Positions 24,283-33,232 of a stretch of 64,000 nucleotides of DNA are shown piece by piece (position 1 is the stretch's first letter; the number at the start of each line of letters is the position of its first letter). This stretch comes from Stenomitos frigidus_A (GTDB lineage Bacteria > Cyanobacteriota > Cyanobacteriia > Leptolyngbyales > Leptolyngbyaceae). The notes below the pieces were generated by a model. The model did not search any database, was not told the origin of the DNA, and saw only the letters and a list, made by a program, of their open reading frames with translations. The DNA lies in the NCBI RefSeq assembly GCF_963877135.1, contig NZ_CAWNSW010000161.1, positions 37,638 through 101,637 on the forward strand, written 5' to 3'. The position numbers and the translations under genes were made by a program.

Positions 24283-25098
24283 ATGACCAATGTCTTATCT
24301 GAGGGGATGAGCCCGTTACTGGCGCTTTCGAATGACCTCGCAGCGATCGTGGAACAGACAGGTACATCGATTGTTTCCGTCAATGGTAGACGACGGCGAT
24401 CGTCCAGTGGCGTTTATTGGCGACAGGGGATTGTCGTCACGGCTGAACATACGATCGGTCGCGATGATGAGATGGCTGTAACTTTGCCAGACGATCGCAC
24501 CTTACCAGCAACCCTGGTCGGCCGCGATGCTGTCACTGATCTAGCCGTGTTGAGACTGAGTGATGAGGCACAGGCAGTCGCTTCCTTGGAGGTGGCAGCG
24601 ATCGGGGATTCAACGCTAAAAGTGGGGCATCTGGTGCTGGCAATCGCGCGTAGTGGTGATAGCGGCGTCAGTGCCAGTATGGGGGTAATTAGTGCCATTG
24701 GCGGCACTTGGCGAAGCTGGCATGGTGGACGCATTGATCAGTTCATTCGTCCGTCTGTAACACTCTATCCAGGCTTTTCAGGAAGTGCGCTCGTGAATAC
24801 GCAAGGGCAGATTGTAGGCGTCAACACAGCTGGCCCCCGTCACATGGCATTGACCATTCCTGCTTCTACTGTCGATCGAGTGGTCGATCGCCTTCTGCAA
24901 GGTGGCAGTTCTGAGCGGGGCTTCCTGGGGCTGGGCATGCTGGCAGAAGGTTTGGGCAACAAAGCGATCGCCCGTCGCTTAACCCTTTCTGAGCATACGG
25001 TCAAGTTTCACATTCGCTCGATCTTCAGCAAGTTCCATGCGTCTAGTTGTACAGAAGCCGTTATTTTAGGCGCTCGTCAGGGTCTGATTTTGTTGTAG
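24283..25098 (+). CDS. Trypsin-like serine protease fused to a LuxR-type DNA-binding end
   Basis: A 271-residue chimera. Residues 1-215 are an HtrA/trypsin-like protease domain with GIVVTAEHTI (catalytic His), VTDLAVLRLS (Asp) and YPGFSGSALVN (Ser), ending SSERGFLGLGM, where a PDZ domain normally begins. Instead the chain continues LAEGLGNKAIARRL, TLSEHTVKFHIRSIFSKF and TEAVILGARQGLILL, the last three helices of a LuxR/NarL HTH. The first helix with its usual LTPRE motif is missing. The join looks like an in-frame deletion that merged two neighbouring genes. The protease could be active; DNA binding is doubtful. ATG 24283 has GGAG upstream. Confidence 0.8.
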   Translation: MTNVLSEGMSPLLALSNDLAAIVEQTGTSIVSVNGRRRRSSSGVYWRQGIVVTAEHTIGRDDEMAVTLPDDRTLPATLVGRDAVTDLAVLRLSDEAQAVASLEVAAIGDSTLKVGHLVLAIARSGDSGVSASMGVISAIGGTWRSWHGGRIDQFIRPSVTLYPGFSGSALVNTQGQIVGVNTAGPRHMALTIPASTVDRVVDRLLQGGSSERGFLGLGMLAEGLGNKAIARRLTLSEHTVKFHIRSIFSKFHASSCTEAVILGARQGLILL

Positions 25099-25123
25099 GT
25101 CGGCAAGAAACTGTGTCTTTAAA

Positions 25124-25187
25124 TGGGCGGTCAGCGGTCAGCCTTTAGAGAAAAGCTGATAGCTGATAGCTGATGGCTGATAGCTAG
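25124..25187. repeat. Heptamer repeat tract with inverted halves
   Basis: GGTCAGCGGTCAGCC, then CTTTAGAGAAAAG, then GCTGATAGCTGATAGCTGATGG. The left units are the complement of the right ones, so the tract can fold into a hairpin. It lies between the convergent chimera and dus genes and resembles the core of the MITE-like element. Confidence 0.65.
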
Positions 25188-25198
25188 AAAGCTATGCT

Positions 25199-26263
25199 CT
25201 AACACGCTTCTAAAACATGAGCGGTTTCACGATTAGGGCGAGCTGCCTGCCCTGGGTACGGTTCAACGGCAAAGGGTTGGTCTGGTTCGCTGAGGAGGTG
25301 ACGATCGCATGCGCCAAACAGTTCTGCTTCTGTACGAGCTTGTCGCATATCGCTTAAAAAGGCACCCGTCGCATCCACTCCCTGACCAATGTAGTTGAGA
25401 TACATCTTCATGTGGCTGACGCGCGCACGTTCTGGTATGGACGGCATAGCTGTCGCACAACGCAGGCGTTCAATATAGTCGCGCACCGCAGGTAGCATGA
25501 TATTTGAAACGGGTTGACCGCTCAAGTGTTGGCGAGTTTGCTGAAAAATCCAGGGGTTGCGGATCGCGGCACGACCGATCATGACGCCGGCGGCTTCCGT
25601 TTGAGACAGAACAGCCGCAGCGGCAACGGCAGACGTGACATTACCATTGGCTAAAACGGGACACTGCACCCGTTGCACCGCATGAGCGATCAAGTCGTAA
25701 TGCACGTCGCTATGGTACATCTCCTTCACCGTGCGACCATGCAAGCTCAGCAAGTCGATATTGTGCCGGTTGATGAGGTCAAGAATCCGATCGAAGTTGG
25801 CAGTGTCATCAAAGCCAACCCGCATTTTGACGGTGAAGCGTCCGTTTACGGCCTGGCGCAACTCGCCCAACATACTGTTGAGCTTGTCAGGATCGCGCAA
25901 GAGTCCGCCACCCACATTTTTGCGATAAATGCGAGGCGCAGGGCAGCCTAGATTCAGGTCGATGCCCGCGATCGGATAACGGCTCAGTTCACCAGCCACA
26001 CGCATCAGGTCGGGAATGCTCTCGCCGATAAGTTGCGCAAAAACAGGGCGACCAGACGTGTTCTCTGTAATCGATCGCAGAATGTTTTTATGCAGCCCCG
26101 AATTGGCATAAACGCGAAAATATTCCGTAAAGAAGTAGTCGGGGCTGCCATAGTGAGCGATCACACGCATAAAACGGAGATCCGTCACGTCTTGCATGGG
26201 CGCAAGCGCCGTGAACGGGAGCCCTGAAGCGATCGGTGGAGGCAGGCGGTGAACGGGTGGCAT
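25199..26263 (-). CDS. dus: tRNA-dihydrouridine synthase
   Basis: A 354-residue FMN-dependent Dus family enzyme that reduces uridine in the tRNA D-loop. It begins with LPFTALAPMQDVTDLRFM (FMN loop), then has IDLNLGCPAPRIYRKNVGGGLL with the catalytic Cys, KMRVGFDD, LSLHGRTVKEMY, ANGNVTS and GVMIGRAAIRNPWIF. The 'APMQDVTD' variant places it in the DusB/DusC-like group, not DusA. It is downstream of lptF on the same strand with a hairpin in between, so probably a separate unit. Confidence 0.92.
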   Translation of the reverse strand: MPPVHRLPPPIASGLPFTALAPMQDVTDLRFMRVIAHYGSPDYFFTEYFRVYANSGLHKNILRSITENTSGRPVFAQLIGESIPDLMRVAGELSRYPIAGIDLNLGCPAPRIYRKNVGGGLLRDPDKLNSMLGELRQAVNGRFTVKMRVGFDDTANFDRILDLINRHNIDLLSLHGRTVKEMYHSDVHYDLIAHAVQRVQCPVLANGNVTSAVAAAAVLSQTEAAGVMIGRAAIRNPWIFQQTRQHLSGQPVSNIMLPAVRDYIERLRCATAMPSIPERARVSHMKMYLNYIGQGVDATGAFLSDMRQARTEAELFGACDRHLLSEPDQPFAVEPYPGQAARPNRETAHVLEAC

Positions 26264-26365
26264 TGGCGCGGTCAGTTGAAGTGCCGAGGGGTCTAAACGA
26301 GAGACACTAGGTAGACTGAGTCATCCTAGCAGTAATCGATTCCCCTTGCCTCCACCTCTTTATGC

Positions 26366-26389
26366 AGGGACGTTACAGGTAACGTCCCT
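26366..26389. repeat. Hairpin repeat AGGGACGTTA / TAACGTCCCT
   Basis: Perfect 10-base arms (26366-26375, 26380-26389) around CAGG, between lptF and dus. Related to the TAGGG(G)-ended hairpin family; could end the lpt transcript. Confidence 0.6.
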
Positions 26390-26439
26390 TGTATCTTCAG
26401 AGATAGGCAACCCGTCGTCCCTCAGGTGAATAAAACACC

Positions 26440-27627
26440 TTACCGATTAATCCGCACCAGCAAGGCACCACCAAACACGAGCCCAATCAGCGTAGGCAAC
26501 CAGCCTGCCAAAAAGGAGGAGAGAATATCAAACTGGTAAAGGGCTTCACAAATACTAATGAAGAGGTAGTAAGACACAATCAACACCAGGCTGATCCCAA
26601 AGCTGGTGCCACGACCAACGCCGCGACGAGGCTGCGTGCCCAGAGTGGCACCCACTAGCCCAAAGACCAAACAGGCGAAAGGGAACGCCATTTTTTGATC
26701 AATCCGTAGCGTGAGCTTACGAGTTTCTTTTTGGTTACCCGTTTGACTGATCAGGCTCAAGTAATCTCGGATTTGAGCAATATTCATTTCGCTGGGGTCA
26801 AGCGATGTCTGAGCAATATCGAGCGGTGTACGTGGCAGTTGAATCTGCTGTTGCTCAAAACGGATGATGTTTCGGTAGGAACCATCAGGCGCCACGACGT
26901 AAATGGTGCCATTGAAGAAATCCCAGGTTTTCTGGTCAGTATTCCAGAGAGCCGATTCAGAGGCTACAATCTGGTTCAAGCCATTCTGAGAAAAATCAAG
27001 AATGGTCAAACCTTTCATGCGTTTGCCATCGAACTGTTTGGCATAGAAAATGCGGGATAACGCTTTTTCACGATCGCCGTTTGGCTGCTTGAAATCGTTA
27101 AATTCTTGATACAGAATATTTTGTTCCCGGAACGATGGTTCCTTTTTGTTGAGGGCTCGATCGAGCGTTTCGGATGCCTGTCGATTGGCAGCAGGAACCA
27201 CCGCTTCGTTAAAGGCAAATGTAATGCCAGTCACAATCAATCCCATCACGATCGCGGGCGCAATCAGGCGATAAATGCTCACGCCACAGCTTCGTAACGC
27301 GATCAGCTCACTATCACTAGAAAGACGACCATACACGGTCAGGCATGACAACAGCATCGACATTGGAAACGAAAGCCCGATGAAGTAGGGCAGCTTGAGC
27401 AGAAAAACCTGAGCCGCGATCGAAACCGGCAGACCCGCTTCTGTAACCCGCCGCACCAAGTCAAACAGCACGCCGATCGCTACGCCAATGGATGAAAAGG
27501 CACCGACCCCAAAAAGAAACGGCATGATTAGTTCGCTGGCGATATAGCGATCCATCACCGAAAAAATAGCTGTGAGCCAACTGAAGGGTCTTAAAGGCGG
27601 CAGCGGTGCTGTGGAGACTGAAGACAT
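26440..27627 (-). CDS. lptF: LPS export permease LptF/LptG family
   Basis: A 395-residue permease of the YjgP/YjgQ family. There are N-terminal helices (DRYIASELIMPFLFGVGAFSSIGV; FPMSMLLSCLTVYGRLSSDSELIALRSCG, the family signature), a central periplasmic beta-jellyroll, and C-terminal helices ending with LPTLIGLVFGGALLVRINR. With LptB it extracts lipopolysaccharide from the inner membrane. Cyanobacteria usually have one such permease, probably working as a homodimer. Third gene of lptA-lptB-lptF on this strand. Confidence 0.9.
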   Translation of the reverse strand: MSSVSTAPLPPLRPFSWLTAIFSVMDRYIASELIMPFLFGVGAFSSIGVAIGVLFDLVRRVTEAGLPVSIAAQVFLLKLPYFIGLSFPMSMLLSCLTVYGRLSSDSELIALRSCGVSIYRLIAPAIVMGLIVTGITFAFNEAVVPAANRQASETLDRALNKKEPSFREQNILYQEFNDFKQPNGDREKALSRIFYAKQFDGKRMKGLTILDFSQNGLNQIVASESALWNTDQKTWDFFNGTIYVVAPDGSYRNIIRFEQQQIQLPRTPLDIAQTSLDPSEMNIAQIRDYLSLISQTGNQKETRKLTLRIDQKMAFPFACLVFGLVGATLGTQPRRGVGRGTSFGISLVLIVSYYLFISICEALYQFDILSSFLAGWLPTLIGLVFGGALLVRINR

Positions 27628-27812
27628 AGAGGAAGGAGATGTGGAAGTGGGTTGATCAGAGGGACTGGGGAGGCGAACGCGCAGGGGAGGTAGAAGGGGG
27701 AGTAAAGTCAGCAGAACTGAGTCAAAGTCAGGTAAAAAGACAAAAGTCAGAATTAACTCAAAATATCTCTTTTGCCCCCTCTGCTTCTCTTAACCCTTCC
27801 ACCTCATCGCCT

Positions 27813-28541
27813 CTAAGGTTGAAAGCTGTCTCCCAAATAATATTGCCGGACAAGCTGATTGCTGTAGAGCTCTTCAGAACTACCGGAAGCCAAAATTTGT
27901 CCGTCTCGCATAATGTAAGAGCGATCGGTAATGGCTAGCGTTTCCCGGACGTTGTGGTCTGTAATCAAGATACCAATCTGGCGATCGCGCAGAGCCGCAA
28001 CAATTTGCTGAATTTCGGCAACGGCGATCGGGTCAACACCAGCAAAAGGCTCATCGAGTAGCAAAAACTTTGGCCCATTCCGCCCTGCTGCCAGTGCCCT
28101 GGCTAATTCAGTACGCCGGCGCTCCCCGCCAGATACCTGAGCCCCTTTGGTGTGGGCTACTTTTTCCAGGCGGAACTCTTTGAGCAAATAACCGAGTCGT
28201 TCATGCCACTCTTGCCGAGGCACGTTAGACTGCTCCATAACCAGGAGAATGTTTTCCTGCACCGTCAAATACCGAAAAATGCTGGCTTCTTGTGCCAGAT
28301 AACCAATGCCCAAACGCGCCCGTCGATGCAGCGGGAGCGACGTAATTTCCGTGTCATTCAGCCAAACGCGCCCCTGATTCGGTTTCTCCAGACCAGTTGC
28401 AATATAAAACGTGGTCGTTTTGCCAGCACCATTGGGCCCCAGCAACCCCACCACTTCTCCCTGGGATACAGATAGGCTGACACGACTGACAACAACCCGT
28501 GCGCCATAGGACTTATGAACATTTTCAAGCGCAATCTTCAA
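27813..28541 (-). CDS. lptB: LPS export ABC ATPase LptB
   Basis: A 242-residue ATPase with Walker A LLGPNGAGKTTTF, the LptB-type Q-loop IGYLAQEASIFRYLTV, signature QVSGGERRRTELARAL, Walker B FLLLDEPFAGVDPIAV and the switch ITDHNVRETL. The annotated frame is open 16 codons further upstream, but I favour TTG 28541 (MKIALENVHKSYG) because AGGAG lies eight bases before it and family members begin there. Between lptA and lptF, same strand. Confidence 0.93.
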   Translation of the reverse strand: MKIALENVHKSYGARVVVSRVSLSVSQGEVVGLLGPNGAGKTTTFYIATGLEKPNQGRVWLNDTEITSLPLHRRARLGIGYLAQEASIFRYLTVQENILLVMEQSNVPRQEWHERLGYLLKEFRLEKVAHTKGAQVSGGERRRTELARALAAGRNGPKFLLLDEPFAGVDPIAVAEIQQIVAALRDRQIGILITDHNVRETLAITDRSYIMRDGQILASGSSEELYSNQLVRQYYLGDSFQP

Positions 28542-28616
28542 CAGTCCACTCCTGGCTGTGTGGTGCAAGAACGACAAAACTGACGTCAATCTTATCGCGT
28601 ATCAGCGAGCGATGTG

Positions 28617-29204
28617 TCAGCGTGAACCAGGAGACGAGGGGCTAGAGAGCGGCGGAGCGAGATCTGGTTGCTTACGCGGCAAGACTGGCACGGCTGGCGT
28701 AAACTGTGGTTGCGGCGTAAATGGCGCAGAATTTGCAGTCGGAGCGGGTGCTGCCGTAGCCTCTGGGACGAGATAAATCGACTCCACCTGCTTCGGAGCA
28801 TCCGGCAACGCAACAAATTTGCCTTCATCAATCAAGTACGTCACCGTTTCGCCTCGAAGGCTGTTGCCTTGTTGCAAAACATAAACATTGCCACTGAGCA
28901 CAATGCGGCGTTCACGGCTGAAGTATTGAGCCTGAGCCGACGTTGCCTGAATTTGACGCGCCGGATAGTTAATCTGGACATTACCGCGCGCTGTAATCAC
29001 GCCCGTTTTGGAGTTTGCTTCTTGCACGTCCGATCGTAACGTCAGCGAGCGACCCGCCTCAGTTTGAGCGATCGCTGGGTTGCGCGCCAGGAGAAGAGAC
29101 GCCGCACTATCCAGCAACAACACAGTTGCCAAAGCAGAGGGGATGATGGCTGCTAGTTTGAGCGGCTTTAAAGAGACATCAAGTGAACGAAAAAGAGACT
29201 TCAT
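28617..29204 (-). CDS. lptA: LptA/OstA-like periplasmic LPS transport protein
   Basis: A 195-residue protein with an N-terminal membrane-spanning signal (ALATVLLLDSAASLLLA), followed by a beta-jellyroll of the OstA/LptA type: LTLRSDVQEANSKTGVITAR, GNVQINYPARQIQATSAQAQ, LSGNVYVLQQGNSLRGETVT. This is a periplasmic bridge segment carrying LPS to the outer membrane. The C-terminal 50 residues are rich in Pro, Ala and Ser. First gene of the lptA-lptB-lptF order. Confidence 0.9.
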   Translation of the reverse strand: MKSLFRSLDVSLKPLKLAAIIPSALATVLLLDSAASLLLARNPAIAQTEAGRSLTLRSDVQEANSKTGVITARGNVQINYPARQIQATSAQAQYFSRERRIVLSGNVYVLQQGNSLRGETVTYLIDEGKFVALPDAPKQVESIYLVPEATAAPAPTANSAPFTPQPQFTPAVPVLPRKQPDLAPPLSSPSSPGSR

Positions 29205-29450
29205 GGGGGAGGAAACTCAGCGAGATAGCGAAAAATAGATGTGCAACGCTGACAGATGCTTTAGGTAGTTTACTCAATCCTGCCTGAACTGAAGCGGATT
29301 TGACAAGGAGACTGTCTTGCTGACTGCCGCCGCATCGCACTCAAATCACAAGCAAAAGGGGAGTGTGACGGGTTCTATGACTGGTAAGGGGCAAGAGAAG
29401 TTGCCGTGCGATCGGGTCTTTGCGTGGAAGCGTGTTCGCTATCATCAACC

Positions 29451-29945
29451 TTAACCAGACACTTTTTGGAGCGTTGGAAACGCGAGGATCTGGAGCGAAT
29501 CGGTTTCTAGCGCGCTGATCGCGGTGTTTGAACCCCTATTGGCATGATTCTCATCAGAGCCATCATGCAATAGCGGCAGACCCAGCCGTTGCATCACAGT
29601 CATGACCTGCTCAGGGCCTGCTTGCTGAAGGACTATGAATAATTGCAACGTCTGCGCCAAAAAATGCTCGATATCGATATCGGCGTAGGCTGGCTGATAG
29701 CCACGCAGACGACTCATGCCTTCGCCCATTAAGATCACGGCACCGCGCCAGTTCTGATTACCCAGATGATAGAGGGCAACCGCTATTTGCAGAATACCCT
29801 GATAGAACTTTTTATCCGGCTCTGTTGCTTCAATCCACAAGGCTTCCAGAGTGTCATGACAGGCATAAAACTCTCGCTGGTTGAATTGGTTTACCCCTTG
29901 CCAAAAGGCGTCTGGTAATGTCTCATCTGGTGATGCTTCGCTCAA
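29451..29945 (-). CDS. DUF309 domain protein
   Basis: A 164-residue protein with the DUF309 motif FYACHDTLEALWIEATEPDKKFYQGILQIA, read in parts (the H-x3-E-x2-W pattern), near residues 26-55, and the AVALYHLGNQNWRGAVILMGEG block. The all-helical family has no known function; members are small and intracellular. The start is TTG 29945, with GGATAGAGA upstream; no ATG fits. Low-complexity C-terminal 35 residues. Confidence 0.8.
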   Translation of the reverse strand: MSEASPDETLPDAFWQGVNQFNQREFYACHDTLEALWIEATEPDKKFYQGILQIAVALYHLGNQNWRGAVILMGEGMSRLRGYQPAYADIDIEHFLAQTLQLFIVLQQAGPEQVMTVMQRLGLPLLHDGSDENHANRGSNTAISALETDSLQILAFPTLQKVSG

Positions 29946-30126
29946 GATCTCTATCCAACTGTTGTGGCGCTATGTTTGCTAAGGGCAAAAAGTAAGCACA
30001 TGGTTCGGAAAAGCAGCCAGTCAGCTCGTACGGAGAAGCAAGCGACAGAAACCAGTAGCGAATCCTACACTTACCACTGATAGCAGACGCTTAATGGCTC
30101 ATTGGCTCACAGCCCCTGTTGCAACT

Positions 30127-30870
30127 TTAGCGCTGGATGGCATGAATAGAGCTATCTTGCAGCAGTTTACACTCGGTCGCATCGATCGCCACACTGTTCA
30201 ACAGCGACTGCCGGAGTGCGTGCAGTTGAGTAGCGCTGCTCGGTGGAGTAAAGGCAGTTTTCAGCACGTCATACCAGAGATTAGCCTGAGCGTAGAGCTT
30301 GGCTTGATTCACACGATCTCGGGTTTGCGCCAACTGGGTTTTTAAGCCTGCTTGCAGCGGTACAACTTCGATCACAGCTTCGGCAAACAGATTGCTAGAA
30401 GGGCGGCTGGGATTGCAGACTAGTTCAACCTGCCAGCGATAGCGCTTACCAATCGTCAACTCAGGCAAAGCGCCTCCAGCAGACATCAACATGATGCCAG
30501 GGACGCTCCGCAAGCGATCATCTTTGATTTCTTTCACCAGTTTAAAGCGATCATTGTCCTGTTCGTACAGCCTAAACTCGATCGGCAAGGACGCAGCATC
30601 ACGCACAAACCAGGCAAACGTAGGACGCGTTGATATCGTCTTTCCTGCTTGCTGGCCAGGCGTCAGCAAAATTAGTGCAGGCACATCAGAGGCGACAGAT
30701 AGTGTGTTGGTACCACAACCTCTGCCACCCGATGACCGACCACTAGCCGGTGCAGTGTCGCTATCTTGCGCAAGACTCAAGACAGGAACAAGCCACAGCC
30801 CTAGGACAAGGCTAGCGGCTAGCCTTGTAACAATTCGTTGCGTAAGAACCAATGCAACTTGATGATTCAT
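30127..30870 (-). CDS. DUF928 protein, secreted, partner of CHASE2 kinase
   Basis: About 247 residues with a signal peptide (LAASLVLGLWLVPVLSLAQ). The mature domain is DUF928, containing PTFAWFVRDAASLPIEFRLY, KRYRWQVELVCNPSRPSS and the C-terminal NLWYDVLKTAF. Such proteins are thought to be extracytoplasmic ligand sensors found beside CHASE2 kinases. It follows the CHASE2 gene by 33 bases on the same strand, which supports a functional pair. ATG 30870 preferred; ATG 30891 possible. Confidence 0.85.
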   Translation of the reverse strand: MNHQVALVLTQRIVTRLAASLVLGLWLVPVLSLAQDSDTAPASGRSSGGRGCGTNTLSVASDVPALILLTPGQQAGKTISTRPTFAWFVRDAASLPIEFRLYEQDNDRFKLVKEIKDDRLRSVPGIMLMSAGGALPELTIGKRYRWQVELVCNPSRPSSNLFAEAVIEVVPLQAGLKTQLAQTRDRVNQAKLYAQANLWYDVLKTAFTPPSSATQLHALRQSLLNSVAIDATECKLLQDSSIHAIQR

Positions 30871-30903
30871 GACTATCCAAGAACGCTCCAAAAACGCTTA
30901 AGA

Positions 30904-32847
30904 CTATTGAAGCCTGTTTGGCGGGTGTTGCGTTGACTGAAATGGGTGATAAAACTGCCACCAGGGTTTTGGGCTACGCCAGACAAGCTCGCAAATCATA
31001 CCGTGGGGAACATGAGGGCGACGCTGGAAGCTGCCTCTCAACGATCGCGCTAATTCTCTAGCTTGAGCGGTTCCCCGTCCTTCTCGGGTCACTAGAGAAA
31101 AATTTGACAAGCCATTATCGATCACCTGCAAAGCATACCAGCTTTTATGATGTCGGCAAATAACATCCAAACAGCTGGCATCGACCGTGTGGTTACCCAC
31201 GTTGCACAACGCTTCCTGTAAAAAAATGCACAGCGCTTGCTTTTGGTCGGTAGAGAGAGGACATTCTTTGAGCGGCGTAAAATCGGGCGGAATGAGCGTA
31301 CGAATAGAGGCAAAACCTGGCAAATCACGTTTTAAGGTGTTTTCGTAGATCTGATAGAGCAGTTCATGAATCGGCGTTTGTGTATAACGCTGATCACCCG
31401 TCGCAATCGCCTGATGCATGGACTCGTAGACTGATCGCAACTCCTGGTTCAACGCTTGTAGTTGCGATCGCAATTTTTCTGTTGGCAAATCGTCCAGACT
31501 TCGCAGTATGGCTGCCAGCGTTTGCAGCGGACCATTATGCACTGAGTCATACGTACGCTTGAGCGTCAAACTACGCTGTTCTAGCAACAGCCGAGCGTCA
31601 CGATCAAACAGCGCTGTGGTCAAGCCTGCTGCAATCAGGGCTAACAGCGCTGGTACCACTGGAACCCACCAGCTGATAGCCATGAACCCGTAGCTCAACG
31701 TGAGTAAGCAAGCGCCACTCCCTGCTAGTCCCAAAAACGTTTTCCAGGGCGATTGCAACAGCAAGCCCAGTACAATACCAAGCACTCCCCAGAACAAAAT
31801 CCAGAGGTATTCTGCGCCTTTTGACCAACTACTTAGCAGCGGACGTTGATCCAGCACTGCACTGATCAGTTGGCTGATCGAGTGGGCATGATTTTCAACA
31901 CCGTAAAGCAACTGATAGTCATCATCGCTTGTGCCGATCGCCTTCGTTATTAAGCTGCCTTTGGTAGCAAACGTCGTCACCGTATCATTCAGGCTGTTTG
32001 GGGCAGTCACGCCCACCAGGACGATACGATCGCGAAGCCATTCTGGCTGCGCTCGGCCCTTTAGAACCTCTGTCATTGAGATCACCCGAAAGGGACGCGG
32101 ATGGCTGCGAAAGTTAAGCAGAATTTGGTTGCCCCCTGCTTTTGCCTGCACGTAACCACCCGTATTGGCACGAAAGCGCGGCAAGGCGATCAGCCCAAGC
32201 TGAATGGGATCGCTTGCACGGGTGCCATGCTGAAGCATGATCCCTTTAGTGCGGAGGTAGTGCGCCGCAAGCAACAATGACAGCGAGTATTTGATCTTCC
32301 CAGAGCTCACCTTGCTGGCTAACAAGCACCGTCGTAGTTTGCCATCTGAGTCAAGCACAATGTCCGCTAAACCGACCTGCGATGCGGGCAACTCTGGGGG
32401 AGGCTTGACTTTAAGCTTGGCAGACCCTCCGCCATCGGCTTCAATACCAATGAGGTTTGGACTGGTGCGAAACACCTGTGCCAGTTCAGCCCGATTGGGG
32501 TCTGTAGTCAAGTCACGAAACAGATCGAGCCCAATCACCGCTGGCTGATAGCGCTGTAGGTTTCGTAGCAGCACTGCCAACTCATGGTCAGGGATTGGAT
32601 ACTTGCCTACAAGACGAATGTCTTCTTCATTAATACCGACGATAACAACGCGTTCATCCGGTGGCTCTAGGGGGCGTGAACGCAGAAAATTATCAAAGGT
32701 AGCCAACTCCAAAAGCTGTAGTGAGCCAGTCATACGCGCGATCGCCACCAGACCAATGACCACCAGCCCCGGAAGTAACCCAATGCGCCAAACCGTAGCA
32801 TGCTGCTCAATTTGTTTCCACAATCCAGCATTCACCTTAATTTTCAT
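30904..32847 (-). CDS. CHASE2 sensor with degenerate histidine kinase-like domain
   Basis: A 647-residue protein. One N-terminal helix (IGLLPGLVVIGLVAIARM) is followed by an extracytoplasmic CHASE2 domain, residues about 45-330 (RVVIVGINEEDIR, VIGLDLFRD, VGVTAPNSLNDT), and then three membrane helices (about 345-420). The cytoplasmic part has a DHp-like segment, RTYDSVHNGPLQTLAAILRSL (read in parts); the usual phosphoacceptor region is HxGPLQ. An ATPase-like stretch with IFLQEALCNVGNHT as N-box equivalent follows. The G-boxes look reduced (TREGRGTAQARELA), so kinase activity is uncertain. The response regulator gene upstream and DUF928 gene downstream suggest one signalling unit. Confidence 0.88.
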   Translation of the reverse strand: MKIKVNAGLWKQIEQHATVWRIGLLPGLVVIGLVAIARMTGSLQLLELATFDNFLRSRPLEPPDERVVIVGINEEDIRLVGKYPIPDHELAVLLRNLQRYQPAVIGLDLFRDLTTDPNRAELAQVFRTSPNLIGIEADGGGSAKLKVKPPPELPASQVGLADIVLDSDGKLRRCLLASKVSSGKIKYSLSLLLAAHYLRTKGIMLQHGTRASDPIQLGLIALPRFRANTGGYVQAKAGGNQILLNFRSHPRPFRVISMTEVLKGRAQPEWLRDRIVLVGVTAPNSLNDTVTTFATKGSLITKAIGTSDDDYQLLYGVENHAHSISQLISAVLDQRPLLSSWSKGAEYLWILFWGVLGIVLGLLLQSPWKTFLGLAGSGACLLTLSYGFMAISWWVPVVPALLALIAAGLTTALFDRDARLLLEQRSLTLKRTYDSVHNGPLQTLAAILRSLDDLPTEKLRSQLQALNQELRSVYESMHQAIATGDQRYTQTPIHELLYQIYENTLKRDLPGFASIRTLIPPDFTPLKECPLSTDQKQALCIFLQEALCNVGNHTVDASCLDVICRHHKSWYALQVIDNGLSNFSLVTREGRGTAQARELARSLRGSFQRRPHVPHGMICELVWRSPKPWWQFYHPFQSTQHPPNRLQ

Positions 32848-33232
32848 TCAAGTAAACAGTGGCTAGGCTTCAACACGATGCGGTAGTAAACGGTAGATGA
32901 CTTGGAGTACGTAACGCTTGCCAATCTCCTCGCTACACAAATATAGCGATCGTCACAACGTTTAGGACATGGGGATCAAAGGGTGTGTGGGGGCGTTGCC
33001 CCCAGCCAGGGGTTCCACCCCTGCACCCCGTCCTAACCCATCTGTCTATTGCTATAAAGCAGTTTTGAGATTGATACGATCGTCAACAAGATTGGTCATC
33101 GCTAAATTCACTGATGAGTGTGTTATCGGCAGACTACACCAGGTCACGACGCTTGTACCCCTCTAACTGGGTGATTTTTCACCAAAGTTGAGACCAGATG
33201 ATTAACAGTGAGCTTTCATCAGCTGCCAATGC
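32848..33232. other. Intergenic stretch, 385 bases
   Basis: Non-coding between the response regulator and CHASE2 genes. It holds a double-hairpin repeat (32989-33022); otherwise nothing recognisable. The kinase gene probably has its own promoter here. Confidence 0.4.
32989..33022. repeat. Double G/C hairpin repeat
   Basis: GGGGGC-gtt-GCCCCC (32989-33003) is followed at once by AGGGGT-tcc-ACCCCT (33008-33022), in the context GGGTGTGTGGGGGCGTTGCC. This two-hairpin form with 3-base loops resembles REP-type intergenic repeats of cyanobacteria. Confidence 0.65.
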
